The position numbers and the translations under genes were made by a program. A DNA stretch of 64,000 bases from Cryoendolithus antarcticus. Taxonomy: Eukaryota; Ascomycota; Dothideomycetes; Cladosporiales; Cladosporiaceae. The stretch spans positions 60,852 to 124,851 of the forward strand of contig NAJO01000075.1 of NCBI GenBank assembly GCA_002077065.1. Reading direction: 5' to 3'. Positions 9,901 to 22,461 of this stretch are shown here, in pieces (the first letter of the stretch is position 1; each line of letters opens with the position of its first letter). Under the pieces are notes generated by a model, which was not told the origin of the DNA, did no database searches, and saw nothing but the letters and a program-made list of their open reading frames with translations.

Positions 9901-12900
9901 TGTATACACGCGCGACTGGGCGGCATGGCTGCAGGCTATCATATGAAGAACATAGTCGGCATTCTCATGTCGCTCGCCGCGGACTCTCACCCACTTGTGC
10001 ACTTCTGGGCGCTCGAGGCGTTGGGAAGAGTTGCTGAATCCGCCGGTCTAAATTTCTCAGCTTACGTGACTAGTACGCTGGGTATGTTGAGCCAACTCTT
10101 TGTGTCCGACAATCACAACAGTGAGAATGCGACGCTTGCCTCGTCGAACATGTCGCTCGACCTCCCCATCTCGGCTGCCATTGCGCATGGGGTGGACGCC
10201 TTGATCAACGTGCTCGGGCCAGCTCTCCAGGACATGACGAAAAGCAGAGACATGATCCTTACACTGGTCGGTCTGTTCGACGTCGAGACTGAGGTAGAGA
10301 CTTTGCTGGCGAGCTTACGATGCATGGAACATCTCTCAGTCTACGCGCCCGGACATCTGCAGACAGACGATTACGTAAGGCGTCTTCAAGCCAACATCGA
10401 CTCTGACTCAGCGGAGCTCTCACATGCAGCGGTAAGCGGCATGTTTAGCCTCATGCGACGGGACGCGCCCGAGATCATTAGCACAGCAAAGCCAGGGCTC
10501 GAGGAAAGGCTTTGGGAGTATTTGAACGGACAGCCAGACTCACCAGCAGTTCGCAATATCTTTCTGAATTGGCTGCAGCAGACCGGCAGTAGCGACCCTG
10601 CGGAGTGGATTGCGAGGTGCAATACTGTCCTAACGAAGTCTAAGTCGAGGGTTGAGCAGCCGAAGACAGCCCTGCCGAAGAACACACCGGCGCCAGATGT
10701 CGTCGACGAAGAAGTGGCTGGGTTCGCTGTCGGCGAAGGCGCTGCCAAAGAGGACGACTCGCAGACACCGACCTCGACGCAGGAACTCATGCGATGGCAA
10801 GTTCGACTCTTTGCCATGGAGCTGCTGTTTACTCTCATTGCCACGATCAGTAAAGAGGCTGCCATTCGTGAGGACACGTCAGGCGAGGCGGCGCTACAGT
10901 ACAAGCTGGCCGATATCGTCCGCATCGCTTTCTCCGCATCGACAGCTTCCGTTGCTGCGTTGCGCATAGTCGGTCTGCGCATCGTGGAGCAGATTCTCAA
11001 GATGTTTGGACGCACACCAGATCCGGACTTCGCCGAAGCTATGCTACTCGAGCAGTACCAGGCACAGATCAGCTCAGCGCTGACACCCGCGTTTGCGGCG
11101 GACTCCTCACCCGAGCTCGCAGCCGAAGCCGTGGACGTATGTGCCACCTTCATCTCTACTGGCATTGTGACTGATATAGAGCGCATGGGCCGCATCTTGA
11201 AGCTGTTGGTCTCGGCATTGGAAAGCTTCTCGAAGGACTCCGAGACTGCGACCATAGGTGACCTGCGTGCACTTAGCTCCAACGCGCAAGTCATGGTCCG
11301 CATGGCAATCTTCTCCGCTTGGGCAGAGCTGCAGGTGGCAAGTGTTGAACAGAAGTATCTCGAAGTCGTAGTAAAGCCACACATAGCTCAGCTAGTGCCG
11401 CTTTGGCTGAGCTCACTCCGAGAATACGCGCGACTGCGATTCGAGCCGGACATTTCCGCTGTAATGGGTCCTCCAGGCCCCAACGACGACCTTGACAGTG
11501 TGTATGCTGCACTTAATCGCCAGACCCTGCTTGCCTTCTATCAGGATTCGTGGCTCAGTCTGGTCGACGCCATTGCTAGTCTTGTTGACGAAGACTCGGA
11601 GTTCGTGTTTGATGCACTGGACAACAAGAACACAGTGATCAAGGCAGAAGGGACCAACGGAATCTCGAGACGGAAGAGCGCTGGCATCAATTACCACGAG
11701 GAGCCCGTTGCGTTTTTTTTCGTGCTCTTTGGCCTCGCTTTCGAATCGCTTGCAGTGCGTACGGCTGAAGACGACATCGTGACCTCGCAACGCAATATGG
11801 ACATCCTCCAAGCACTCAAGAAAATCCTGCGGCCTTCTGTCTCTGGCAAGGCGATATACCAAGATGTCGTCTTCTCGGAATGCATGGACTTGCTTGATCG
11901 CATGGTGCTCACCGAAAGTCTCGGCGTACAAGCCATCATTGTCGAGATTGCGAGAAATCTATGCATCACCCATCCGTCTTCGCGTCAAAGTAGCGAGGAG
12001 ACACAAGTCAATGGCGAAGGTCTGTCAGATGATATCGAGCAGCTGTTCGAGCTCACGCGGATTATCGTCCTGGTTATCTCTGGCCTCGTGCCTGGTCTCT
12101 CCGATAACCCTGTATCAGTCCGTTTGGAGTCCTCTGATGAGGCAGACGCGCTCGTCCGTACCAGCATGCAGGCTCTAGTGGACGTTTCGGAGGTCTTTCC
12201 ATCCATCATACGCACTGATCTGCACGCGACTATTCTCCACATCTTCGTAACGATCTGCGGCACAGGATCATGTCAAGCGGCTGTCGTGCCGCAGACTTTG
12301 CCGATCCTACGCCGTTTCATCGTCAGCATAGTCGCAGATGTCCAGCCTAAAACTCACAGTCAGCTTATCAATACCCTCAAGCGATTTCAGCTCATCCTCA
12401 GGAACGCACAGAAGCGGGAGACGGAGGCCAGTCTTGCCTGTGAGAAAAACACTCTTCTGGCATGCACTGTTCTCATCTCCACTGCGCCGGACGTGTTTGT
12501 AAACACCAATGCCGCCGTCAACAAGTTTGTTGAAGACTTGTGCGAGTGTCTGGAAAGTCGCATGACGTCCCGGGTAGCCGCTGGCTGCATACGTACCCTG
12601 CTCATGGCGCAAATAGCACCTCGTCACTTCTTGACACACGCGCTGGCGTTTCTGTCCGCGCCGCCTAAGGTCGAGGGACTCGACGAGAGCCTTACGCTGG
12701 TAGCTCAAACATTGACGGCATACGTCCCGCGCATACCTGCAGAAGGTAGACTGCCGGCACTGGTCATGGTTCTGTCCGCGCTACTGCAAGGAGCAGAGCA
12801 AGGTGGGCCCTCTCTACATCAAGAGACTGCAGCGAGAATTTTGGAGCTGGCTACGGCGGACAACGCAAGCTTCAGAACTGGCATCAACGCATTGTCAAGT

Positions 12901-13017
12901 CCGCATAGGAGCTTACTGGAGCGCATACTGAAGGCTCGAGCGGGAGCGCAAGTCAGTCAGGACACCAATGGTGATACGGAGCCTACGATTGCTTTAAAAA
13001 TGAATTTCGGCGGCTGA
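6910..13017 (+). CDS. LAA1: HEAT-repeat protein Laa1/HEATR5 (AP-1 accessory), 2035 aa
   Basis: A single open frame of more than 6 kb. The ATG at 6910 (MAEPEAGPEAP) is preferred over an upstream TTG. The protein is an alpha-helical solenoid of HEAT repeats throughout, with the characteristic Laa1/HEATR5 N-terminus (LPSEQQELYLLSFTAGLAAH) and VRLLAADALGRLC-type repeats in the middle. Its length is close to yeast Laa1 (about 2014 aa) and human HEATR5B (about 2070 aa). The family binds the AP-1 clathrin adaptor and helps localise it at the trans-Golgi and endosomes. Low-complexity insertions sit near residues 285-320 (Lys/Glu-rich) and 1250-1295. No intron is needed to keep the frame open. Annotation is firm for the family; the exact role is by homology. 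Confidence 0.93.
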   Translation: MAEPEAGPEAPATIAPAPSNLPKTKSDWELDVTRLHSLPSEQQELYLLSFTAGLAAHVENLSADGATAEQTALKKELFQVINLSSPPPTRVIRNNVGRCFSAILTKGSRKILYESIHDCVDILNAPVKDKDLRAKHAATHCLGAVFEAAGDSAMSLSPLACTALLKQFKPAANDAGYRSAIYRALGKVVKGIVAAIDEELGRNIWKLARSAVAGEKSFLVQASACKSLEQLINHTTYFDNSNDFEKLQTALWKSMESASIALRRAAVSCLSAVLVKAHSESPNKEAMPRIRKPKKAKKKTPGEEADEEIERTSSPVPEKPATSLSLSLAEIMRTLSMQYMRSTTTHRARGAVINTYIRIFRSLGESVVEQHYGEIARHLFVDVLSHPGLTFNVYRQLASRRYVRVVLERVIGRMLGETAQLNASRFLLNEIIKDYPQAIKERAEPTKQTLTAAVSALTSLIQCLAAGAGTIAELCREGLLQVLQHPSFVVQIHAARALKALVLAVPQQLLPSVTICMNSVSRELNLLNTQRQSPKRCIGYAHGLSAVLSASIRHPLYGSVDVYARVLEQATNLLKSSSSSDLRISGCQLQVAWVMIGGLMSLGPNFVKIHLPQLMLLWKNALPKPLPNESTTKRSVFELSYLAHVRETALGSIEAFLTFNQRLLTLDTSRRLSAMLEHTVAFLQGLPQKKTTDDPSNRLRPSMQLQDYEVTVRRRVFRCFSLLLTRSSHGAIESASHSMMLPLAVASFSSTDYAAPNSLSASIAGSSGTFESIWETADNHGFGVSSLVCRLDVRDPASRDQARHWTSRSDDEAVVNDISMTPVIGAAEYDPAACYVDPDVDGVSLPVIADTETVNAAIAVFGLSLPLQTPKVQESVLEQVSASLSSSSLQKDPARKAAITVNIALALYLSLRVTTGDTGSTKGSLQSAQAEKVLQDILHVLIKDPDHSVRLLAADALGRLCSSSGSALTTNEVTHLIEIIVSNREPHVRAGCALALACIHARLGGMAAGYHMKNIVGILMSLAADSHPLVHFWALEALGRVAESAGLNFSAYVTSTLGMLSQLFVSDNHNSENATLASSNMSLDLPISAAIAHGVDALINVLGPALQDMTKSRDMILTLVGLFDVETEVETLLASLRCMEHLSVYAPGHLQTDDYVRRLQANIDSDSAELSHAAVSGMFSLMRRDAPEIISTAKPGLEERLWEYLNGQPDSPAVRNIFLNWLQQTGSSDPAEWIARCNTVLTKSKSRVEQPKTALPKNTPAPDVVDEEVAGFAVGEGAAKEDDSQTPTSTQELMRWQVRLFAMELLFTLIATISKEAAIREDTSGEAALQYKLADIVRIAFSASTASVAALRIVGLRIVEQILKMFGRTPDPDFAEAMLLEQYQAQISSALTPAFAADSSPELAAEAVDVCATFISTGIVTDIERMGRILKLLVSALESFSKDSETATIGDLRALSSNAQVMVRMAIFSAWAELQVASVEQKYLEVVVKPHIAQLVPLWLSSLREYARLRFEPDISAVMGPPGPNDDLDSVYAALNRQTLLAFYQDSWLSLVDAIASLVDEDSEFVFDALDNKNTVIKAEGTNGISRRKSAGINYHEEPVAFFFVLFGLAFESLAVRTAEDDIVTSQRNMDILQALKKILRPSVSGKAIYQDVVFSECMDLLDRMVLTESLGVQAIIVEIARNLCITHPSSRQSSEETQVNGEGLSDDIEQLFELTRIIVLVISGLVPGLSDNPVSVRLESSDEADALVRTSMQALVDVSEVFPSIIRTDLHATILHIFVTICGTGSCQAAVVPQTLPILRRFIVSIVADVQPKTHSQLINTLKRFQLILRNAQKRETEASLACEKNTLLACTVLISTAPDVFVNTNAAVNKFVEDLCECLESRMTSRVAAGCIRTLLMAQIAPRHFLTHALAFLSAPPKVEGLDESLTLVAQTLTAYVPRIPAEGRLPALVMVLSALLQGAEQGGPSLHQETAARILELATADNASFRTGINALSSPHRSLLERILKARAGAQVSQDTNGDTEPTIALKMNFGG

Positions 13018-13336
13018 GTCGAGCACAAGCTGCGCAGCGCGTGTCCGCACGTTCAGTACAACGTTACATGCACATACCGCTTGCTTTGCGAGCATAGAGA
13101 GTACGACTGCTGATCATCCAACTGTTGTCACACGTACAGCATAGAAACGCACAGGACGCTATGACGTAAACAAGCGTCAAAGATAAGCAGATGCGTTGCA
13201 GACAGGCTTGAGTACGACATGTTACTTTACTATCAATGGCTGCCTCTGAGCCATACTCGATCTGTTCTGTTGGTACTATAGCCCTCGCCATTCGTGCTCC
13301 CACACGACGCCGTCCTTCTGCAGAGAAATAGGTGCC
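13018..13336. other. intergenic
   Basis: About 320 bases between the end of LAA1 and the dihydropyrimidinase-like start. No coding potential, repeat or RNA gene seen. Confidence 0.5.
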
Positions 13337-14822
13337 ATGGCGCTTGATCATGACCTCGTCATCATCAATGGTATCGTGGTTACTGATGAAGCGATCTCGG
13401 AGGTGGACATTGCAATCAGATGCGAGCACATTGCATCCCTGGGTCCTCGCGGAAGCTTCAGCAATAATACCATTGGGCGCACGATCGATGCTGAAGGTGG
13501 CTACATCACGGCCCGGCGGTATAGACGCTCATGTTCATCTCGAAGAACCGCAGCTCTTCGGCAAGGGCAGCAGTGCAGATACGTTCGAAACCGACACCAG
13601 ATCCGCTATTTGTGGTGGCACAACGACAATCATTGCTTTCGCGCCACAGCAGAGGACCGAGGACAGCCTTCTGTCAACCCTCGAGGCTACCCACAAGAAC
13701 GCGGAGGACAACTGCTATACAGACTACTCGTTCCATTTGCTTGTCTCCAACCCGTCTGAAAGGGCATTGGCGGAGTTCCCAACCTTGAGGGAGAAAGGGA
13801 TCTCGTCTCTCAAGATCTGCATGACTTATGCAGCATTGCAGTTGAACGATGGGCAGATACTAGACATTTTACTCGCGGCGAGAGAACACGGCATCACAAC
13901 GCTGATACACGCCGAGAACAATGACTTGATCATCTGGATAACGGCTCAGCTTGAGAAGCGAAAGATGTATGCTCCTCGATATCACGCTACTTCTCATCCG
14001 GCCATGGCTGAGATCGAAGCTACATACCGTGCCATCTGTCTATCCGAGTTCATTGACGTGCCCATTCTGCTCGTCCACATTAGCTCGCCAGCAGCCGCAT
14101 CGCATATTCGCTCAGCACAGTCTCGCGGGCTCCCAGTGTATGCCGAAACTTGCCCACAATATCTCTTCCTCATTAAGGCTGACCTCGACAAGCCTGGGTT
14201 CGAAGGTGCAAAGTGTGTCTGCACTCCGCCTCCCCGGGAGAACGAGCGAGATCAAGAGGGCATCTGGCAAGGACTCGAGGACGGCACCTTCACGGTGTTG
14301 AGCAGCGACCACTGTCCATTCATCTACGACGATAGCGAGACGGGGAAGAAGACATGCACCTCAGTAGAGTATCCAGAAGGCCAGTTCAAGTACATTCCGA
14401 ATGGCTGTCCAGGTGTTGAGACACGATTGCCTTTGGCTATGAGCGCTGACCGCCTAGAGATGAAACGATTCGTCGCGGTGACGGCGACCAACCCTGCGAA
14501 GCTCTACGGCCTGTATCCTCGTAAGGGCGCCTTCTTACCGGGACGAAGCGATGCGGACCTGGTCATATGGTACCCTTCAGGCAAGCTCGGCACCTTCGCT
14601 TTGACCAACGAGATGTTGCACCATAACGTTGACTACACGCCTTACGAAGGGAAGCCTCTGACGCAGTGGCCTAGGTATACGATCTTGCGCGGCAATGTCA
14701 TGTGGGATCGAGACGGAGTAGGTCCCGTTGGGAAGGGTGGACAGGGCTCGTTCTTGCACCGGAGCATGAGCTCGTTAAAGGGGCCTATGAGCTCAGAGCC
14801 GTGGGACATCCGAGGGTTCTGA
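13337..14822 (+). CDS. dihydropyrimidinase/hydantoinase-like amidohydrolase with a one-base frameshift
   Basis: Cyclic amidohydrolase that would open dihydrouracil-type rings in pyrimidine degradation. It starts at ATG 13337 (MALDHDLVIINGIVV). After 58 codons, ending ...EGGYIT, one extra G at 13511 throws the frame off, and the match resumes at 13512 with PGGIDAHVHLEEP. All metal and catalytic positions are present beyond it (numbered as if joined): His65 and His67, carboxylated-Lys candidate Lys159 (SSLKICMTY), His191 (LIHAENN), His247 (LLVHISS) and Asp324 (SSDHCPF). Joined length would be about 494 aa, usual for the family. No GT-AG intron can repair the junction. So this is either a recent loss-of-function frameshift or a base-call error in the CGGCCCGGCGG context. 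Allantoinase is a less likely alternative. Confidence 0.8.
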
Positions 14823-15080
14823 ATCGCATACCTACACGCAGCTCGCCAATAAGCCTTCTGAAGGGTGCGAGGCAGGGACCAGACGTCTGAGATACCCACG
14901 ACAATACAGTATAGTCGTTGTAGATCGCCGAGAATATCTATAGGGCGCTGCCCACTCGTCAACCTTTTCTCAATTGCAGCATTGGCCGCGGCTACTCCAG
15001 CATGCTGTACCACACTGCTGCCTGCACTCTTCAACTGCAATACTCTAATGTTTCTTAATCTAATTCCCGTAAGTGACAAC

Positions 15081-15801
15081 ATGGCTAGGCGACGCAGCGA
15101 AAAGGCAAGCAGCAAACGCCCCGCCGATTTTAGCAAACGTCGTCGCCGTCGCCAACCCCCAACACCTTTTGAGAGTGTGTTGGCGTCAAATGATACGGCA
15201 ATCCTTTCCACTCGCTCGTTGTGTCTTGCTCCCACTGACTTCCACGGTGTCCGATCCTAGACTTGCCCACGGAAGTTCGTTGCATGATCTACGACTTCAT
15301 CGTACCAGCACACTAGCTGTGCCCTCTCGCGGCGCCTGGGCAGAAGCTTGCGTAGTGATCTCCCCGCTGGTGACCATCTGCAAGTTCATCAGGACCGAGT
15401 TCCTGCAGCACAAACGCCACAGTCTACTGAGCACAAGTCGCACATTGAGGATCTACGTGCCCAGATTTGACTTCTCGCAAGCCATCAAAGCCATCATTTA
15501 TGTTTGGGCGCGCGAACCTGGCGGCGCACCTTTTCACGGCATGACGGTTGTGCTCATCGTCGATGGCCCCGACCTCGACACTCGCAGCCTTGGGAGATGG
15601 ATACAGCGTCCAGCTGCTAGCAGCCTCAACATTCAGTATCTCCTCCGCTTGAATGTGATGAGCAAAGAGCATCAAGAGCTCACGCATACGGTACTCCGCG
15701 GAATGAAGAGTTCGGTCCCTGCGCCACCGGAGTGGCAGGCACTGCGGAATGCGCTGGCTTCTTGTAGGATGCCACGCGGTGCACCAGAAGGCTGTAAGTG
15801 A
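15081..15801 (+). pseudogene. small basic F-box-like protein, copy 1, frameshifted
   Basis: Starts MARRRSEKASSKRP with an Arg/Lys-rich N-terminus, like copy 2 about 1.2 kb downstream. An F-box-like segment, LPTEVRCMIYDFIVP, follows a possible intron ending at the TAG of GATCCTAG (about 15260). Then the frame meets TAG at 15313-15315. Shifting by one base at about 15309-15312 restores a long match to copy 2: TLAVPSRG, then VISPLVTICKFIRTEFLQH, and on to a stop at 15799-15801. One deleted base therefore breaks the gene. No good GT donor aligned with copy 2 is visible; a GTGTGT near 15170 is a possible substitute. The family (small F-box-like proteins with an LPxELRxxIYD motif) is common and fast-changing in Dothideomycetes. 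Function unknown. Confidence 0.55.
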
Positions 15802-16250
15802 CTAAATTGTGGGCATCTGATGAAAAGGTTTGGATCCGTTATTGGAGCACATGGACTGACATGATACAGTTGCCTGGAGCTGTTCATCTCGAAAACTGCT
15901 ATATTTGGACTAGAAGTATTGAGGAGACCCAAAGAATATAAATGCTACATGCAGGTGCCAGCAATTTCTACATCCGACTGCTCCCGCCTTGCTGTGCCTT
16001 ACTGCTGCCTACGCGATACCTGAGAATTGCGTCCGCAGGCTTATCGCCACTGCATACTTCGAATTGCCCAATGCCCTCTAGCGTTTACTGACTGACTGCC
16101 GCGACGGTGGATCTCTAGAACGCCGAGGAAAGTCTAGGTGCCTCCATGCCATAATAAGTGTTGTCTTCAGTAGCATCTCATATTTCATCAGCAACGTTGA
16201 GCCATTGATAGCAACGCAGAAAAAGGTATTGCAGGGTTGAGCGCAGTGCA
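15802..16250. other. intergenic between the two F-box-like copies
   Basis: About 450 bases. No frame worth annotating and no clear repeat shared with the region upstream of copy 1. Confidence 0.45.
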
Positions 16251-16879
16251 ATGGCTCGACGTCGTGCCGCGGCGTCATCTGGTCGACGACGTCGCTCCCG
16301 TCGTGCACCTTTCCTGCGCGTCCTGTCGTCCACTGATCGTATGCGTGCTGCCAGCGAAGTACACTACATCTTGACTGACCACCCTCTCAGTGCCCATTCG
16401 TAGACCTACCACCTGAACTCCGCTGCCTAATCTACGATCGCGTGCCACCACGCACTCTGATCGTGCCCTCCGAGGGTCGCCACCTACTCGTCTCGCCTCT
16501 CACGGCCGTCTGCGGAGTCGTTCGAGCCGAGTACCTGCATCACGTCGACAAGCGAGCCGACGTCCTGCGAAGAAGCCGGCGCATGCTCTGCCGCGTGCAG
16601 AACCTCGACTTCGCACCCGTCCTCGCGCTCTCCACCGGCTTTCCACAACTTGATTCCTCACCCACCTGCGAAATCGACGTAACCCTAATTTTCAATAGTA
16701 CCCAAATGAACGGCGACTGCGTAGCTCAGTGGCTGGAATTCCTCGCCGCCCGACCCATGCAGCTGAGGATCGATTACCATCCCGACTGGTCGGCGCTGAA
16801 TCACGAAGACCATATGCTTCTGCACTCGATCCTCCGTACCGTCTACAAGAAGGTCCTGCGAGGCAATGAGTACCAGTAG
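16251..16879 (+). CDS. small basic F-box-like protein, copy 2, two exons, about 187 aa
   Basis: Exon 1 is 16251-16338 (MARRRAAASSGRRRRSRR, very basic). A 65-nt intron has donor GTATGC, branch TTGACTGACC and acceptor TCGTAG. Exon 2 is 16404-16879. An earlier acceptor CAG at 16388-16390 does not keep the frame, while the TAG acceptor does and is at the same place as in copy 1. The protein then reads LPPELRCLIYDRVPP, an F-box-like or 2EXR-like motif, followed by SPLTAVCGVVRAEYLHH, a beta-strand region VTLIFNSTQ, and a C-terminal helix region. It is homologous along its whole length to the broken copy upstream, so this is an old tandem duplication. No function is known; a role as an adaptor for ubiquitin ligases is only an inference from the motif. 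Confidence 0.6.
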
Positions 16880-17367
16880 CTGAAGGACGCGATAATGGGC
16901 TGTGACTGGCCTGCAGCAGCCCGCGACGATGTGTTCTGCACCATGACTTTCCGCTTTGAGAAGCGGAATTCGTAATGACAACCGCCCACGGTATAATACG
17001 CGGAGTACGCGTGTGCAAGTTTGACGGAAAGTCAAGACCATGGCAGTGCAGTGCACGACCGAGTGCCGTCAAGAGGCGCGGCCTACTAAAGGACTTCTGT
17101 GCTCGCATGCTCGAGAGTCTCTTGCTGCCACGATTCGTCCTATAACGGCTCATGGCGTCGCGTAGGGAAGCAGGAGCAAATCTCCCCATCGCCGGAAAGC
17201 AGCAGTGCAGAGCCGCAGCGGTACATTCGTGATCTTGTGAAATAGCTGTACGAGTATGGTACATCACCCTGTCGTACCGGAGCAGAGTCTTGCCGTCCCG
17301 CTCCCTGGAGCCCGTCATTTCCTTCCAAGTCCCAAACGCCACCTTGACCACTCCTGGGTATATCACG
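16880..17367. other. intergenic
   Basis: About 490 bases between converging genes. Several overlapping short frames, none with recognisable content. Confidence 0.45.
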
Positions 17368-18312
17368 CTAAGCAAACCGCCTCGTCCTGTCCACCAGTCT
17401 CAGTGCGCCGCCTTCCGGTCTCTCCTCGCAAAGTGCCAACTCCGGCATACTGTGTTCTGCCCTTCGCTTCCCATTCAAACTGCCCAGTAGCCAATCCGTC
17501 ACGCTCACGACCCTCGTCAAGTCATCCCACCGCCCTCCCTGCTCCGTATGCTCAATGACATGCTTTGCGATCCTGCCCTGCTCATCAAACTCAAAGATGA
17601 AGATACCGCAGAGCTCTTCGTCTTTGTCGTTGTCCTCGGCGGCAGAGCCAGATGACAGGCCAGAAATGAAAGTCTTGATCCGCTCCACCGGGTCCTTCGC
17701 GCCGATGCCGACACCGCGATAGATGCCTCCACTGCCATCTCTGAACTTTGTCTTGCCGCAGGTCTTCCACTTGACTACAAGCTTCTCACCACCTCCGCCC
17801 TCCAGCCTGTCAACGCCATTCCGCGCCATTCTCTCCGAAAGGATGGTGAGCTTGACATTGCCCACAAGAGGTACGCGGCCCCACGCTACAGGCGCCGTCC
17901 AGAGCGCAGCTACGTAAGCTATTCGACCCGAGACAGTTGGGAGATGTGGGTGCGTAGAGGGAAACAGGTGGAGAGTGATCTGCGGAGACAAGATCTCAGA
18001 GGGAAGCGGCGACTGAAGGAGCGTCGGGAGGCGGCTGTGGAGCTCGCGAACAGTCTTGCCCAACTGCAACGTCCTCTCGTCCGGCGGCCGGTGGTCGCCA
18101 CCACCCGTCAGGCGCGGAGGAGTGCTCGTGAAGTAGACGTCGCGGTTCATACTGTCTAGATCGTGCACCTGCGCGAAGCAGCGACACGTCCGCGAGCATA
18201 GCGCAGGCGAGGCGCAAAATATCGATCCAGCCACAGCCGACCTGAGGGCATAGCCATTCTGGGAACGTAGGCGTGATGGCAACAGCGAGCGCATCAGCCT
18301 AAGCGTGGTCAT
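17368..18312 (-). CDS. conserved fungal protein of unknown function, probable mitochondrial import signal, 314 aa
   Basis: ATG at 18310-18312. The N-terminus (MTTLRLMRSLLPSRLRSQN, then AVAGSIFCASPALCSR) is rich in Arg, Leu and Ser and lacks acidic residues, typical of a mitochondrial presequence. The body has a helix around VRELHSRLPTLLQ, then strands including SPQITLHLFPSTH, GRVPLVGNVKLTIL, KLVVKWKTCGKTKF and GIFIFEFDEQGRIAKHVIEHTE, and a closing helix VSVTDWLLGSL. The cone-like helix plus curved-sheet order resembles NTF2-like folds (inference only). A Gly-rich loop lies near residue 174. No catalytic motif is recognised. It lies about 540 bp beyond the 3' end of ATP2 on the same strand. 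Confidence 0.75.
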   Translation of the reverse strand: MTTLRLMRSLLPSRLRSQNGYALRSAVAGSIFCASPALCSRTCRCFAQVHDLDSMNRDVYFTSTPPRLTGGGDHRPPDERTLQLGKTVRELHSRLPTLLQSPLPSEILSPQITLHLFPSTHPHLPTVSGRIAYVAALWTAPVAWGRVPLVGNVKLTILSERMARNGVDRLEGGGGEKLVVKWKTCGKTKFRDGSGGIYRGVGIGAKDPVERIKTFISGLSSGSAAEDNDKDEELCGIFIFEFDEQGRIAKHVIEHTEQGGRWDDLTRVVSVTDWLLGSLNGKRRAEHSMPELALCEERPEGGALRLVDRTRRFA

Positions 18313-18852
18313 GGTAGCGAATCCATTGGTGAGAGGTCGGTTGTGCTATGAAGGGCTTCACATAGAGACACCTTCGCATTTGGTGATGTGAACAAAAGGA
18401 CCGACACGGACATGATGCAGTCAAAGCAAGTTTGAGCTTGGGCCACACATATCAATGTCTCTCGGAAATCACGAACGTTCTTGTGCATCTACAGAGCTAC
18501 TCAAAGTAGTCCAAGTGTAGCATGGAATGGCAGTGAGAGACAGAGGCAGTCTGTCTCCAGCCTCTTTCACATCGACGTCTCCCTGGAGTGCAGCAGTCCC
18601 TGACTTCGCTGCCATAGTCAAACTGGTATGAGCATTACCTCTATTTCAGTGTTCCGGAGAAGCGACTTGAATGATCAAGGACTTGGGGGAAAGCAGGAGA
18701 TGGAAACGGACCACGGTTCCACAGCACTAGTCTACACACTACAGCCCTCGCTTCTCCGCTCTAGCTTCTGCTCTGTACACACAAGCCTCGCGTGCCTTCG
18801 AAGCTACGCAAGACCGCCTCTCAGTAATCCTCATCCTCTCTGCAAATCACAT
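18313..18852. other. intergenic, ATP2 3' side
   Basis: About 540 bases between the start of the preceding minus-strand gene and the ATP2 stop codon. It must contain the ATP2 3' UTR and the next promoter. Nothing else seen. Confidence 0.45.

Positions 18853-22461
<3,609 letters not shown>

Noticed and set aside
10386..11384. 332-codon minus-strand frame
   Set aside because: Wholly antisense to LAA1; its composition follows from the codon bias of the sense strand.
15261..15315. A 15-nt intron (GTACCA to CTAG) that would remove the stop in F-box copy 1
   Set aside because: Far too short for spliceosomal removal; a one-base deletion explains the homology better.
16388..16390. CAG as the acceptor of the copy 2 intron
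   Set aside because: It breaks the frame (phase 1 donor into phase 0 exon); the TAG at 16401-16403 keeps it and is shared with copy 1.
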